Source: Thioalkalivibrio sp.
Lineage (GTDB): Bacteria > Pseudomonadota > Gammaproteobacteria > SpSt-1174
Assembly (NCBI GenBank): GCA_011046015.1
Contig: DSBO01000013.1
Span: 1-16,023 of the forward strand
Reading direction: 5' to 3'
Length of the DNA: 16,023 nucleotides
Shown: positions 1 through 7,489 of the stretch, in pieces
Layout of the letters: each line of letters starts with the position of its first letter
Numbering within the stretch: position 1 is the stretch's first letter
Made by a program: the position numbers and the translations under genes
The notes under the pieces: model-generated
What the model saw: only the letters and a program-made list of their open reading frames with translations
What the model was told of the DNA's origin: nothing
Databases searched by the model: none

Positions 1-1404
1 GGGGTCTCCTGGGGCGCGCGGGTCATGCCCATCCGTGTGCTCGGCAAAGGGGGCGGTACCAGCTACGACATCATGCAAGGCAACTACTTCGCGGCCGGTC
101 TCCCCAACGACTCGGACACCCTGCCCGCTACCGCGGCGGACATCATCAACCTCAGCCTCGGTTGTCAGGACTGCTACTCGCAGACCGAGCAGGACGCCTA
201 CAGCGCGATCCGGGAGGCGGGCGTGATCATCGTCGCGGCCGCGGGCAACGCCAACACCAGCGTGCCCGGATACCCGGCCGCCTACGAGGGCGTGGTCTCG
301 GTCTCCGCCGTCGATTACCAGAAGCAGCGCGCGCCCTACTCCAACTTCGGGCCGACCATCGATGTCGCCGCGCCGGGCGGCAACATGGCCGTCGACCTCA
401 GCGGTGATGGCTATCCCGACGGGGTGCTGAGCACCCGGGCCGACGACTCCAGCGGCAGCCGCCTGCCGATCTATGATTTCCAGCAGGGCACGTCGATGGC
501 GGCCCCGCACATGGCGGGCGTGGTGGCGCTGATGAAGTCGGTCAATCCGGGCGCCGTCACGCCCGCTGCGCTGGATACCTGGCTGCAGAGCGGCGCCATC
601 ACGGAGGACCTCGGTGCCGCAGGCCGCGACGACCTCTACGGCCACGGCCTGATCGATGCCGCCAAGGCGGTGCAGACGGTGCAGGCGGCCAGCGGCGTGC
701 CACCGACGATCCTCACCGTCTCGCCGAATACGCTGGATTTCGGCAGCGTGCAGACCGAACTCGCCCTTACCCTGGGCCAGTCAGGAGACGGGACCGTAGT
801 GGTCACCAACGTGTCGACGACGGCACCCTGGCTCGCCATCATCCCCCCGACCGAGCTGGGCGAATACAGCATCACGGCCGATCGCACGGGCCTGGCCTTC
901 GGCATCTACACGACGAACCTCGCCATCGCCTACACCGTGGATGGTGACCTCCGTGAGGTGGCTGTCCCCGTGACCCTCACGGTCAGCGACGGCGGCGCCT
1001 CCGGTACCGAGGGCGACACCGGCTACACGTGGATCATCCTGGTGAACGTGGACACATTAAGTACCGCCGCGCAGACCAGCGTTGCCAACGTGAACGGGAC
1101 CTACAGCTACCGGATCACGGGGGTACCCAACGGCGAGTACTATGTGCTGGCCGGCACCGACTCGGACAATGACGGGTTTATCTGCGACGCGGGTGAGTCC
1201 TGCGGTGGCTACCCGACCCTCGGCCTGCTCCAGCGCGTGGTCGTGAATAATGGTGACGTCGGCAACATCGATTTCGGGCTGACCTTCCCCAGCGAAGTCA
1301 CGTCGAGCGCCCTGCACGATGCCGCCGGCCGCCCCGACGGCTTCAGCAAACTGCCGGCCACCGAGGCGCCCGCCGAGAAACACGTCGAGGGAGTGAACCG
1401 ATGA
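1..1404 (+). CDS. S8 (subtilisin-like) serine peptidase, 3' part, 5' end cut by window
   Basis: The reading frame is open from base 1, so the gene starts upstream and only its last 467 residues are seen. Visible subtilase marks are the oxyanion-hole segment AAAGN (Asn codon 247-249) and the catalytic serine block GTSMAAPHMAGV (Ser codon 493-495). The catalytic Asp and His and any signal peptide must lie upstream. The catalytic domain ends near residue 230. A beta-rich domain of about 90 residues follows, resembling BACON or Ig-like accessory domains, then a segment with a DSDNDG calcium-loop-like motif and two nearby Cys. This layout is usual for an exported endopeptidase acting outside the cytoplasm. 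The last codons overlap the start of a PrcB-like lipoprotein, which suggests that the two products work together. The protease call is secure; the substrate is unknown. Confidence 0.93.
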   Translation, partial: GVSWGARVMPIRVLGKGGGTSYDIMQGNYFAAGLPNDSDTLPATAADIINLSLGCQDCYSQTEQDAYSAIREAGVIIVAAAGNANTSVPGYPAAYEGVVSVSAVDYQKQRAPYSNFGPTIDVAAPGGNMAVDLSGDGYPDGVLSTRADDSSGSRLPIYDFQQGTSMAAPHMAGVVALMKSVNPGAVTPAALDTWLQSGAITEDLGAAGRDDLYGHGLIDAAKAVQTVQAASGVPPTILTVSPNTLDFGSVQTELALTLGQSGDGTVVVTNVSTTAPWLAIIPPTELGEYSITADRTGLAFGIYTTNLAIAYTVDGDLREVAVPVTLTVSDGGASGTEGDTGYTWIILVNVDTLSTAAQTSVANVNGTYSYRITGVPNGEYYVLAGTDSDNDGFICDAGESCGGYPTLGLLQRVVVNNGDVGNIDFGLTFPSEVTSSALHDAAGRPDGFSKLPATEAPAEKHVEGVNR

Positions 1405-1907
1405 GGCACCCGATTAACGTCATGCGCGCCCTGCTCGGCCTGGGCTCCCTGTTCATCGTCACCGGCTGCACGAACATGCCATCAACCGATATCACCGTGC
1501 TGCACCGGGCGACCCACTGCGCATCGACCGAGGCACAGCCCTCGGCCACCTGGGTGGGCGATGGCGACACACTGACCGCCACCCACGCTCGCCTGACGGG
1601 CCAGCAGCTCGGCGCGCGACCGCCGTTGCCGGCGGTAGACTTCGAGCAAGCCGGCGTGCTGTTACTGGAGATGGGGCAGCGACCCACGGGCGGTTACGCG
1701 GTAGCGCTCGCCGAGCCGGTCATCGCGGTCGACGACGGGATCGCGACCGTCACGGTGAACTGGCAGGAACCGGCCCCCGGCGCCATCGCCACGCAGGCAT
1801 TGACCAGCCCCTGCCTGCTGCTGGAGATACCGCGGGGCGATTACACGTCGATCCGCGTCGTCGACCAGGACGGTCGGCTGCGGCTGGAGATACCCGTAAC
1901 ACCCTGA
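1401..1907 (+). CDS. PrcB-like lipoprotein, probable partner of the S8 peptidase
   Basis: This 168-residue protein starts with a short basic end and a hydrophobic stretch ending in a lipobox-like IVTGC, so Cys23 is the likely lipidated residue after signal peptidase II cleavage. Residues 83-155 resemble the C-terminal domain of PrcB: a hydrophobic strand, then RPTGGYAV, then TSPCLLLEIP and a final strand. In Treponema denticola PrcB is a lipoprotein that supports the subtilisin-family protease dentilisin (PrtP). Here the ATG lies inside the peptidase stop (ATGA, 4-base overlap), with GAGGGAG at 1387-1393 as ribosome binding site. I infer a membrane-anchored stabiliser or regulator of the upstream peptidase. 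A later ATG at codon 8 would shorten the signal but keep the lipobox. Confidence 0.78.
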   Translation: MRHPINVMRALLGLGSLFIVTGCTNMPSTDITVLHRATHCASTEAQPSATWVGDGDTLTATHARLTGQQLGARPPLPAVDFEQAGVLLLEMGQRPTGGYAVALAEPVIAVDDGIATVTVNWQEPAPGAIATQALTSPCLLLEIPRGDYTSIRVVDQDGRLRLEIPVTP

Positions 1908-1951
1908 CGGGGTGCTCCGGGCTGCCAATCTGTACTCTTTCGTTTACTGGC

Positions 1952-1982
1952 CTCCTGTACTGGACTTGATCCGGTACAGGAG
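1952..1982. terminator. 13-bp stem-loop, possible bidirectional terminator
   Basis: CTCCTGTACTGGA (1952-1964) pairs with TCCGGTACAGGAG (1970-1982) through 13 pairs with one T-G wobble, around a five-base loop CTTGA. It lies 45 bases after the PrcB-like stop. No T-run follows on either strand, so it is not a classic intrinsic terminator. It could protect the 3' end of the RNA or be a repeat remnant. Confidence 0.45.
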
Positions 1983-2033
1983 CCTGGAACGGCGGGCAGC
2001 CAAGCAGCGCGTGATGCTTCCACCTCAGGGGGC

Positions 2034-2070
2034 ATGGACCCTGGATTCCCGTTTGCCGGATCCAGTCCAT
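2034..2070. repeat. Second stem-loop, palindromic-repeat-like
   Basis: ATGGA (2034-2038) and CTGGAT (2041-2046) pair with ATCCAG (2060-2065) and TCCAT (2066-2070), giving 11 pairs with a two-base bulge around a CG-rich loop. The CTGGATTCCCG core resembles dispersed palindromic repeats found between genes of many proteobacteria, but I can see only this one copy. Bases 2056-2069 match the reverse complement of 1961-1974 at 13 of 14 positions, so the two stem-loops can also pair with each other. Confidence 0.4.
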
Positions 2071-2268
2071 CCAGCACAGGCGCTGTCGCGAGGACGCCGT
2101 GTTTGATCCCTGGGTGCGCCGACCAGAGGGTCGCCCTGCCGCTCGGACTCCGGGCGCCGATGTTCACAACGGACAACTGGCCACTGAGGATCCCACCGTT
2201 GCGGCACTGACGTGCTTCAGATGCCGTCCGCGAGTCTTTCCAGGAACATCGCTGCTGGGTTTACGCGT

Positions 2269-3348
2269 CTAGCCCAGGCCGACGCCGTCGATGGACGTGC
2301 CGCAGTCGGGGCAGGCGCCGTTCTGGATGCGGTTGGCGCGCACGCGAAAGCCGTGGCGCTCGATCAGCAGGGCGCCGCAGTGCGGGCACCAGGTGCTCTC
2401 GCTGCGCTCGCCCGGGACGTTGCCCTCGTAGACGTAGCGCAGCCCGGCCTCCTGGCCGATCTCCACCGCGCGGCGCAGGGTCTCCACGGGGGTGACGGCC
2501 GTGTCCATCATCTTCCAGGCGGGATAGAACTTGGAGACGTGCCAGGGCACGTCCTCGCCCACCGAATGCACGAACTCGGCGATGTCTTTCAGCTCCTGTT
2601 CGGAATCGTTCACGCCCGGAATCACCAGGGTCGTCACCTCCACCCACACGCCCAGCTCGTGATAAAGGCGGATGGCGTCCAGGATGGGCTCCAGGCGCGC
2701 GCGGCTGATGTGGCGGTAGCTCTCGTCGCTGAAGAACTTGAGGTCGACGTTGGCGGCATCCAGCACCTCGGCGAGGTCACGCAGCGGCTGCTCGGAGATG
2801 AAGCCGTTGGTGACGAAGATGTTCTTCAGACCCTGCTGGCGCGCGAGCACGGCGGTATCGTAGGCCAGCTCGTAGAAGATGGTGGGCTCGGTGTAGGTGT
2901 AGGCGATGGAGGTCGCCCCGGCGGCCAGGGCCGACTCGACGATGCCCTCCGGCGTGACCGGCTCGCCCGGCACCCGGCCCTCCAGTTCGGAGAGCGCGGG
3001 GCAGACCAACGGCATCGGCGCCGACCCGCTCGCGTGCTTGGGCAGGTGCTCCTTCGCCCACTGGGAGATCTCCCAGTTCTGGCAGAAGGCGCAGCGCATG
3101 TTGCAGCCCACGGTGCCGATGGAATAGGCGGTGGAGCCGGGATGAAAATGAAACAGCGGCTTCTTCTCCACCGGCTCCACCAGGCGCGACACCACCCGGT
3201 CGTAGACCAGGGTGTAGAGGTGCCCGCCCCGGTTGTAGCGCACGGCGCATGCCCCGCGGGCCCCCTCGGGAATGTGGCAGTCGTGCGGACACAGGGTGCA
3301 CAGCACCTTGCCGTCTTCCAGGGTCGTGTAATAGCGTGCCTCGTGCAT
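2269..3348 (-). CDS. amrS: AmmeMemoRadiSam-type radical SAM enzyme
   Basis: This 359-residue protein carries the radical SAM cluster motif CNMRCAFC (Cys82, Cys86, Cys89), which binds a 4Fe-4S cluster and SAM for radical formation. Before it lie four more Cys (17, 20, 24, 34) in the LCPHDC...GACAVR pattern typical of the AmrS family, and the conserved segment EKKPLFHFHPGS leads into the motif. The C-terminus has two CxxC pairs (321/324 and 346/349), a likely zinc ribbon. The family resembles pyruvate formate-lyase activating enzymes, but its substrate is not established as far as I know. The ATG at 3348 is chosen because AGGAGGGGAG (3353-3362) sits just upstream and family similarity begins there; the frame is open further upstream without family-like sequence. 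The usual partners AMMECR1 and Memo are not in this window. Its neighbour is a divergent 78-residue protein. Confidence 0.9.
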   Translation of the reverse strand: MHEARYYTTLEDGKVLCTLCPHDCHIPEGARGACAVRYNRGGHLYTLVYDRVVSRLVEPVEKKPLFHFHPGSTAYSIGTVGCNMRCAFCQNWEISQWAKEHLPKHASGSAPMPLVCPALSELEGRVPGEPVTPEGIVESALAAGATSIAYTYTEPTIFYELAYDTAVLARQQGLKNIFVTNGFISEQPLRDLAEVLDAANVDLKFFSDESYRHISRARLEPILDAIRLYHELGVWVEVTTLVIPGVNDSEQELKDIAEFVHSVGEDVPWHVSKFYPAWKMMDTAVTPVETLRRAVEIGQEAGLRYVYEGNVPGERSESTWCPHCGALLIERHGFRVRANRIQNGACPDCGTSIDGVGLG

Positions 3349-3450
3349 GAAGCTCCCCTCCTGGGCGAATCGGCCGCTGGCCGGCGGCCCGTGTTCTATC
3401 TTCACGAGTGTAGCCCGGTTCCAGCCATGATCACGATCAAGGAGGTCCGC
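3349..3450. promoter_or_regulatory. Divergent control region of amrS and the 78-residue gene
   Basis: These 102 bases lie between two divergently read starts. On the minus strand TACACT (3412-3407) resembles a -10 box about 60 bases before the amrS start, without a convincing -35 box. The inverted repeat TGATC-AC-GATCA (3428-3439) touches the AAGGAGG ribosome binding site (3439-3445) of the plus-strand gene, where a bound protein could block translation or transcription. These are candidate sites only. Confidence 0.35.
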
Positions 3451-3687
3451 ATGACCAACGTCGAAACGAAGGACACGGGTCACCCGGAGGCCGCCGCGGA
3501 GGCCCTGCGCGTCCAGGCCCGGCTCGACGCCTACACTGACCTCAAGAACGAGATCGAGCCCTGGCTGATGGAAGAGCGCGAGATCCCGGCGCGCGAGGCG
3601 CTGGCCAACGTGGTCTTTCACCTGGAGGCCGAGATCGCCGAGCAGCATCGGCGGCTGGAGGTGCTGGGGGAGACGGAGCGCCGATAG
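3451..3687 (+). CDS. Small helical protein of unknown function (78 aa)
   Basis: I do not recognise this family. The ATG at 3451 has a near-perfect AAGGAGG ribosome binding site at 3439-3445, five bases upstream, which makes it a credible gene. An in-frame ATG at 3427 lies upstream of that site and is less likely. The product is strongly charged and predicted helical: residues 14-73 alternate Glu/Asp and Arg with Leu and Ala, as in LKNEIEPWLM and FHLEAEIAEQHRRLE, with no Cys, no membrane segment and no signal peptide. A soluble helical bundle or short coiled coil is likely. It is read away from amrS from a shared 102-base gap, so the two may be co-regulated. A long open frame on the same strand across amrS (from 2212) leads into it, but that part is an antisense shadow. 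Confidence 0.72.
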   Translation: MTNVETKDTGHPEAAAEALRVQARLDAYTDLKNEIEPWLMEEREIPAREALANVVFHLEAEIAEQHRRLEVLGETERR

Positions 3688-3911
3688 CGAGACCGTCAGG
3701 CAAACAGCGGCCCGCCACTCCGGTCTGCCTCGGCAAGGGGTGCCGATTCGGCATTCGGCTTGGGGCCGGTACTTCCCGGCTTTCCCCGCCGGGACGAGCG
3801 CGACGCCCGCCGCTCACGATGCCCCGGCTTTCCTCCGTGGTGCCTATACCTCGCGTCGCATGGCGCTTGCGGCCCCCCTCCCTGCGTAAGCTGCCAGCCG
3901 CGGGCTCCACC
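3688..3911. terminator. Convergent intergenic gap with two GC-rich hairpins
   Basis: This 224-base gap lies between the ends of the 78-residue gene (plus) and the GH15 gene (minus). CGGCA (3731-3735) pairs with TGCCG (3741-3745), and CCCGGC (3775-3780) pairs with GCCGGG (3788-3793) around a seven-base loop. Neither has a clear T-run, so termination is inferred from position. I see no gene in the gap. Confidence 0.35.
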
Positions 3912-5741
3912 CTACCTCGCCCGACGGGCGAGGTTGATGCCACTGGAGATCACGCCGACGTGGCTGAAGGCCTGGGGGAAATTGCCGAGGAAGGCGCCGC
4001 TGGCGGGGTCGATCTGTTCCGGAAGCAGCCCCAGGGGGTTGGCACGGGCACAGAGCGCGTCGTAGAGGGCCTCGGCCTCGTCGAGACGTCCCTGGCCGGC
4101 GAGGTTGTCCACCAGCCAGAAGCTGCACAACAGGAAGGCCCCCTCATCGCCCGGCAGACCATCGGGCGATTCGTGCGGCAGGTAGCGGAAGAGCAGCCCC
4201 TCCCCGGCCCCCAGGCGCCGGACGACGGCACGGGTGGTGGCCACCATCTTGGGATGGTCGGCCGAGATCACGCCACGCAGTGGCAACGCCAGCAGGCTGG
4301 CGTCGATGCCACCCCCACCCAGGTGCTCGGTGAGGGACTGAAGTTGCGGGTCCCAGGCCTCGTCCAGGATGGCCTGGCGAATACGTGCCGCCTCGGCGCG
4401 CCAGGCCGGCACGTCGCCCGGCATGCCGTGCTTTTCGGACATCCGGGCGCCACGGTCCAGCGCGACCGCGCACAAGGCGGCGGAATAGGTGAAGGGCCGC
4501 CCGGCGGTGCGCACCTCCCAGATGCCGTGGTCGGGGCTGCCCCATTCGCGGCCGGCGGCGTCCACCAGCCGGCGCAGACGCTCCCAGAGATCGTCGTCCA
4601 GGCGCCCGCCCCATTCTGTCCAGCGGTAGGCGCAGTCCAGGATCTCGCCGAACACGTCGTGCTGGCGCTGCTCGACGGCCCCGTTGCCCCAGCGTACGGG
4701 ACCGGAACCGCGGTAGCCCTCCAATCCGGGCTCGCTGCGCTCCGGCGGCGGCAGGTGGCCGTCCACGTCGTACAGCACGCGCGGGCGGCCGGCGCGGTCG
4801 ACCGCATCGAGTACCCAGCCGATGTAACCCGCCGCCTCGTGGCCCATGCCGATGCGCCCCATGGCGTAGACGGAAAAGGCGGCATCGCGGATCCAGGCGT
4901 AGCGGTAGTCCCAGTTGCGCGGCCCGCCGATCGCCTCCGGCAGCGAGGTGGTGGGCGCGGCGATCATGGCGCCGGTGGCGGTGTAATCCAGCAGCTTCAG
5001 GGTGATGGCCGAGCGGCGCACCAGCGCCTCCTGCCGTCCGTCGTAGACGAAATGGCGCATCCATTGATGCCAGACCGCGCGTGTGGCCTCCAGGATCTCC
5101 TGCGGCGCGAGGGCATGAAAGCGCCGGGCGTGCGGGCCCCAGGAGAGGACCAGGTGGTGGCGCTCGTCGGCTTCGAGGTGATGGAGCTGGTCCAGGCGGT
5201 CCAGGGGCAGGCTGGAGGCGAGGTGCAGTTCCAGGTCGGGGCGGCGGTTGAGGACAAGCGCCAGGCCGCCGCCATGCGGCTCCATGCGCGCACCGCCCCA
5301 GGGCTCGACGCGCACACGCAGGCGCACGCGACCGTCGAGTACGTCGATCCGCCGCAGCAGCTCGCTGCGGCCGGCCGGCGCATCCTCGGAGAGGTCGGCC
5401 CCGGCACGCAGCGTGAGGGCATCGGTGACACGCACCCGGCCCTCCGGGCCGCTCATCTCGGTCACCAGCACGCCGGTGTCGGGCTCGTAGTACTGGCGCG
5501 ACGAGATCAGGGGCTCCGGGGCGATACCCAGGCATCCCCCGCGGCCGGCGTCCAGCAGGCCACAGAACAAGGGCTCGGAATCGAAGCGCGGTACGCACAT
5601 CCAGGACACGGCACCGTCCCGCCCCACCAGCGCGGCGGTGGTGCCGTCGCCGATGAGGCCATGATCCTCGATCGGCAGGTAGCCGTCTGTTCGCTTGAGC
5701 TCGGTCTCGGGGCTGCTCACAATGGTCTCCGGGTCAATCAC
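3912..5741 (-). CDS. Glycoside hydrolase family 15 enzyme (trehalase or glucoamylase type)
   Basis: The 609-residue protein has the two-part GH15 build: an N-terminal beta domain (about residues 15-215, beginning with GYLPIEDHGLIGDG) and an (alpha/alpha)6 barrel. Barrel marks are NWDYRYAWIRDAAFS (276-290), PDHGIWEVR with probable catalytic acid Glu409, and GLLPEQID with probable base Glu575, followed by FPQAFSHVG. There is no signal peptide, so it acts in the cytoplasm. GH15 enzymes release glucose from maltodextrins or from trehalose; sequence reading alone does not decide which. It is the last gene of the glgX-treY-treZ operon, and its GTG start overlaps the treZ stop in GTGA. A GTG at 5720 with GGAG just upstream is an alternative start. 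As a trehalase it would turn over the operon's product; as a glucoamylase it would supply glucose. Confidence 0.9.
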   Translation of the reverse strand: MIDPETIVSSPETELKRTDGYLPIEDHGLIGDGTTAALVGRDGAVSWMCVPRFDSEPLFCGLLDAGRGGCLGIAPEPLISSRQYYEPDTGVLVTEMSGPEGRVRVTDALTLRAGADLSEDAPAGRSELLRRIDVLDGRVRLRVRVEPWGGARMEPHGGGLALVLNRRPDLELHLASSLPLDRLDQLHHLEADERHHLVLSWGPHARRFHALAPQEILEATRAVWHQWMRHFVYDGRQEALVRRSAITLKLLDYTATGAMIAAPTTSLPEAIGGPRNWDYRYAWIRDAAFSVYAMGRIGMGHEAAGYIGWVLDAVDRAGRPRVLYDVDGHLPPPERSEPGLEGYRGSGPVRWGNGAVEQRQHDVFGEILDCAYRWTEWGGRLDDDLWERLRRLVDAAGREWGSPDHGIWEVRTAGRPFTYSAALCAVALDRGARMSEKHGMPGDVPAWRAEAARIRQAILDEAWDPQLQSLTEHLGGGGIDASLLALPLRGVISADHPKMVATTRAVVRRLGAGEGLLFRYLPHESPDGLPGDEGAFLLCSFWLVDNLAGQGRLDEAEALYDALCARANPLGLLPEQIDPASGAFLGNFPQAFSHVGVISSGINLARRAR

Positions 5742-7489
5742 GTCGATGCGTCCGGCGACGGGCCGAGAATGGCCACGGACTCGCCGGGCAGATGGATCAT
5801 GCCCTTCTCCAGCGCGACCCCGGGCTCGGAGGCGAGCAGGACTTCCGACACGCCCGTTTCCGGCAACTCGAGGCGCTGCGCCAGGCGGGCCAGGTTACAG
5901 GCCAGGACCACGGTCCCGCGCCGCATCAGCAGCCAGTGCGCGGTCTCGTCGAACTGCACGTCCACGCTGTCCAGGCGATCATCGCCGAAGGCCGGATGGC
6001 CGCGACGCAGGGCGACGAGCTTGCGGTACCAGGCCAGGACGCTGGCGTGAGGCTCGCGCCCGGGCTCGCCCCAGTCGAGCCGCGAGCGCTCGAAGGTCTC
6101 GCGGGCCTGGGGATCCGGGATGGTCTCCGGATCCCAGCCGAAGGCGGCAAACTCCCGGCGCCGACCCGCGCGCACCGCCTCGCCCAGCGCCGGATCCTCA
6201 TGGTCGGTGAAGTACAGAAACGGGGTGAGCGCCCCCCATTCCTCGCCCTGGAACAACAACGGCACGAAGGGCGCAGTGAGCACCAGGGCCGCCCCCACCC
6301 GAAGCAGGCCCGGCGAGAGCAAGGCCGCGCTTCGCTCGCCCCGGGCCCGGTTGCCAACCTGGTCATGGTTCTGCAGGCAGCCGACGAAACGCCGGCCCGG
6401 CAGATCGGCGGCGGGTCGACCATGGCTGCGCTGACGGTAGGCCGAGTAACGGCCGTCGTAGACCAGCCCGCGCGTCAGGGCCCAGGCCACGTGGGCGAGG
6501 CGGCCGAAGTCCCGGTAATAGCCGCCATGCTCGCCAGTGAGCACGGCATGCAGGGCGTGGTGGAAGTCCTCGTTCCACTGGGCGTCCAGTCCGTAGCCGC
6601 CGGCCTCCGGTGAGCGGATCACGCGGGGGTCGTTGAGGTCGCTTTCGGCGATCACCACCAGATGGCGCCCCAGCTGGGCCTCCAACGCGCGAACCTCTCG
6701 CGCCAGGGTCTCCAGAAAGTGGGTGGCAGAGGTGTCGACGATGGCATGAATGGCGTCGATGCGCAGGCCGTCGAGATGGTAGTGCTCGAGCCACATGGCG
6801 GCGTCATCGAGGAGGAAGCGGCGCACGATGTCGCTGTGGGCCTGATCCAGGTTGATGGCCTCCCCCCAGGGAGTGGCGTAGACATGCGTGAAATAGGGGC
6901 CGAACCTGGCGAGATAGTTGCCACTGGGACCGAGGTGGTTGTAGACCACGTCCAGCAGCACCGCCAGCCCCTTGCGGTGGCAGGCGTCCACCAGGCGTTT
7001 GAGCCCGTCGGGCCCGCCATAGCCGTGGTGCGGGGCGTAGAGATCCACCCCGTCGTAACCCCAGCCGCGCTCGCCCGGGAACGCCGCCACGGGCATCAGC
7101 TCCACGTGGGTGGCGCCCAGGTCCACCAGGTGATCGAGCCGGTCGATGGCCGCCTCGAAGGTCCCCTCGGGCGTGAAGGTGCCGATGTGGATCTCCTCGA
7201 TGACCGCCGCGGCCAGCGGCGGGGCCTGCCAGCCGGCGTCGTGCCACTCGAAACGCGCGTGGTCTACCCAGCGGGAGGAGCCATGTACGCCTTGCGGCTG
7301 CCAGGGCGAGCGTGGGTCGGGAAACGGGCCCTCCCCGTCCAGGTAAAAGGCGTAGTCGACACCGTGCTCGAGCGACGGTGCCTCTACGGACCACCAGCCG
7401 TCCGCATCAGCGATCATGGGCAGGCACTCCCCGCAGCACGCGAGTTCCACCCGGCCGGCACTCGGTGCCCAGACGCGCAGCGCGGTCAT
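5738..7489 (-). CDS. treZ: Malto-oligosyltrehalose trehalohydrolase
   Basis: This GH13 enzyme of 583 residues hydrolyses the bond next to the trehalose end of malto-oligosyltrehalose, releasing trehalose and a shorter maltodextrin, in the cytoplasm. An N-terminal beta-sandwich (1-90, opening with LRVWAPSAGRVEL) precedes the TIM barrel. Conserved barrel marks are DVVYNHLGPSGNY (180-192), DGLRIDAIH with nucleophile Asp245, IAESD with acid/base Glu282, and NHDQVGNRA with Asp376. HIGTFTPEGTF and WGYDGVDLYAPHHGYG are typical of TreZ rather than branching enzyme. The ATG overlaps the treY stop by four bases (ATGA), and a strong GAGGAGGAGG-like site lies at 7494-7503. TreY upstream makes its substrate. 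Confidence 0.95.
   Translation of the reverse strand: MTALRVWAPSAGRVELACCGECLPMIADADGWWSVEAPSLEHGVDYAFYLDGEGPFPDPRSPWQPQGVHGSSRWVDHARFEWHDAGWQAPPLAAAVIEEIHIGTFTPEGTFEAAIDRLDHLVDLGATHVELMPVAAFPGERGWGYDGVDLYAPHHGYGGPDGLKRLVDACHRKGLAVLLDVVYNHLGPSGNYLARFGPYFTHVYATPWGEAINLDQAHSDIVRRFLLDDAAMWLEHYHLDGLRIDAIHAIVDTSATHFLETLAREVRALEAQLGRHLVVIAESDLNDPRVIRSPEAGGYGLDAQWNEDFHHALHAVLTGEHGGYYRDFGRLAHVAWALTRGLVYDGRYSAYRQRSHGRPAADLPGRRFVGCLQNHDQVGNRARGERSAALLSPGLLRVGAALVLTAPFVPLLFQGEEWGALTPFLYFTDHEDPALGEAVRAGRRREFAAFGWDPETIPDPQARETFERSRLDWGEPGREPHASVLAWYRKLVALRRGHPAFGDDRLDSVDVQFDETAHWLLMRRGTVVLACNLARLAQRLELPETGVSEVLLASEPGVALEKGMIHLPGESVAILGPSPDAST

Larger units (their letters stand above)
1908..2268. other. 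Intergenic region between convergent genes, no credible gene
   Basis: These 361 bases separate the ends of the PrcB-like gene and the radical SAM gene. Short open frames exist on both strands, but they lack ribosome binding sites and read as low-complexity Arg/Pro/Ser-rich translations. The region contains two strong stem-loops (1952-1982 and 2034-2070) and a smaller one (CGACC at 2120-2124 with GGTCG at 2129-2133). I see no tRNA-like TPsiC motif and no CRISPR repeat. Its likely roles are to end transcription from both sides or to carry a decayed dispersed palindromic repeat. Confidence 0.6.

Noticed and set aside
1905..2210. Selenocysteine read-through of the PrcB-like TGA stop, since the frame stays open about 100 codons
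   Set aside because: The PrcB domain is complete before the TGA. The extension is low-complexity, and there is no SECIS-like hairpin directly after the codon.
2212..3687. Plus-strand open frame of 491 codons across amrS
   Set aside because: It is antisense to amrS, with a Gly/Ala/Val/His-rich translation. Only its last 78 codons, from 3451, have a ribosome binding site and normal composition.
3819..6050. Plus-strand open frame of 743 codons opposite the GH15 and treZ genes
   Set aside because: The minus-strand frames show full GH15 and TreZ motifs. The long opposite frame is a by-product of GC-rich codon use.
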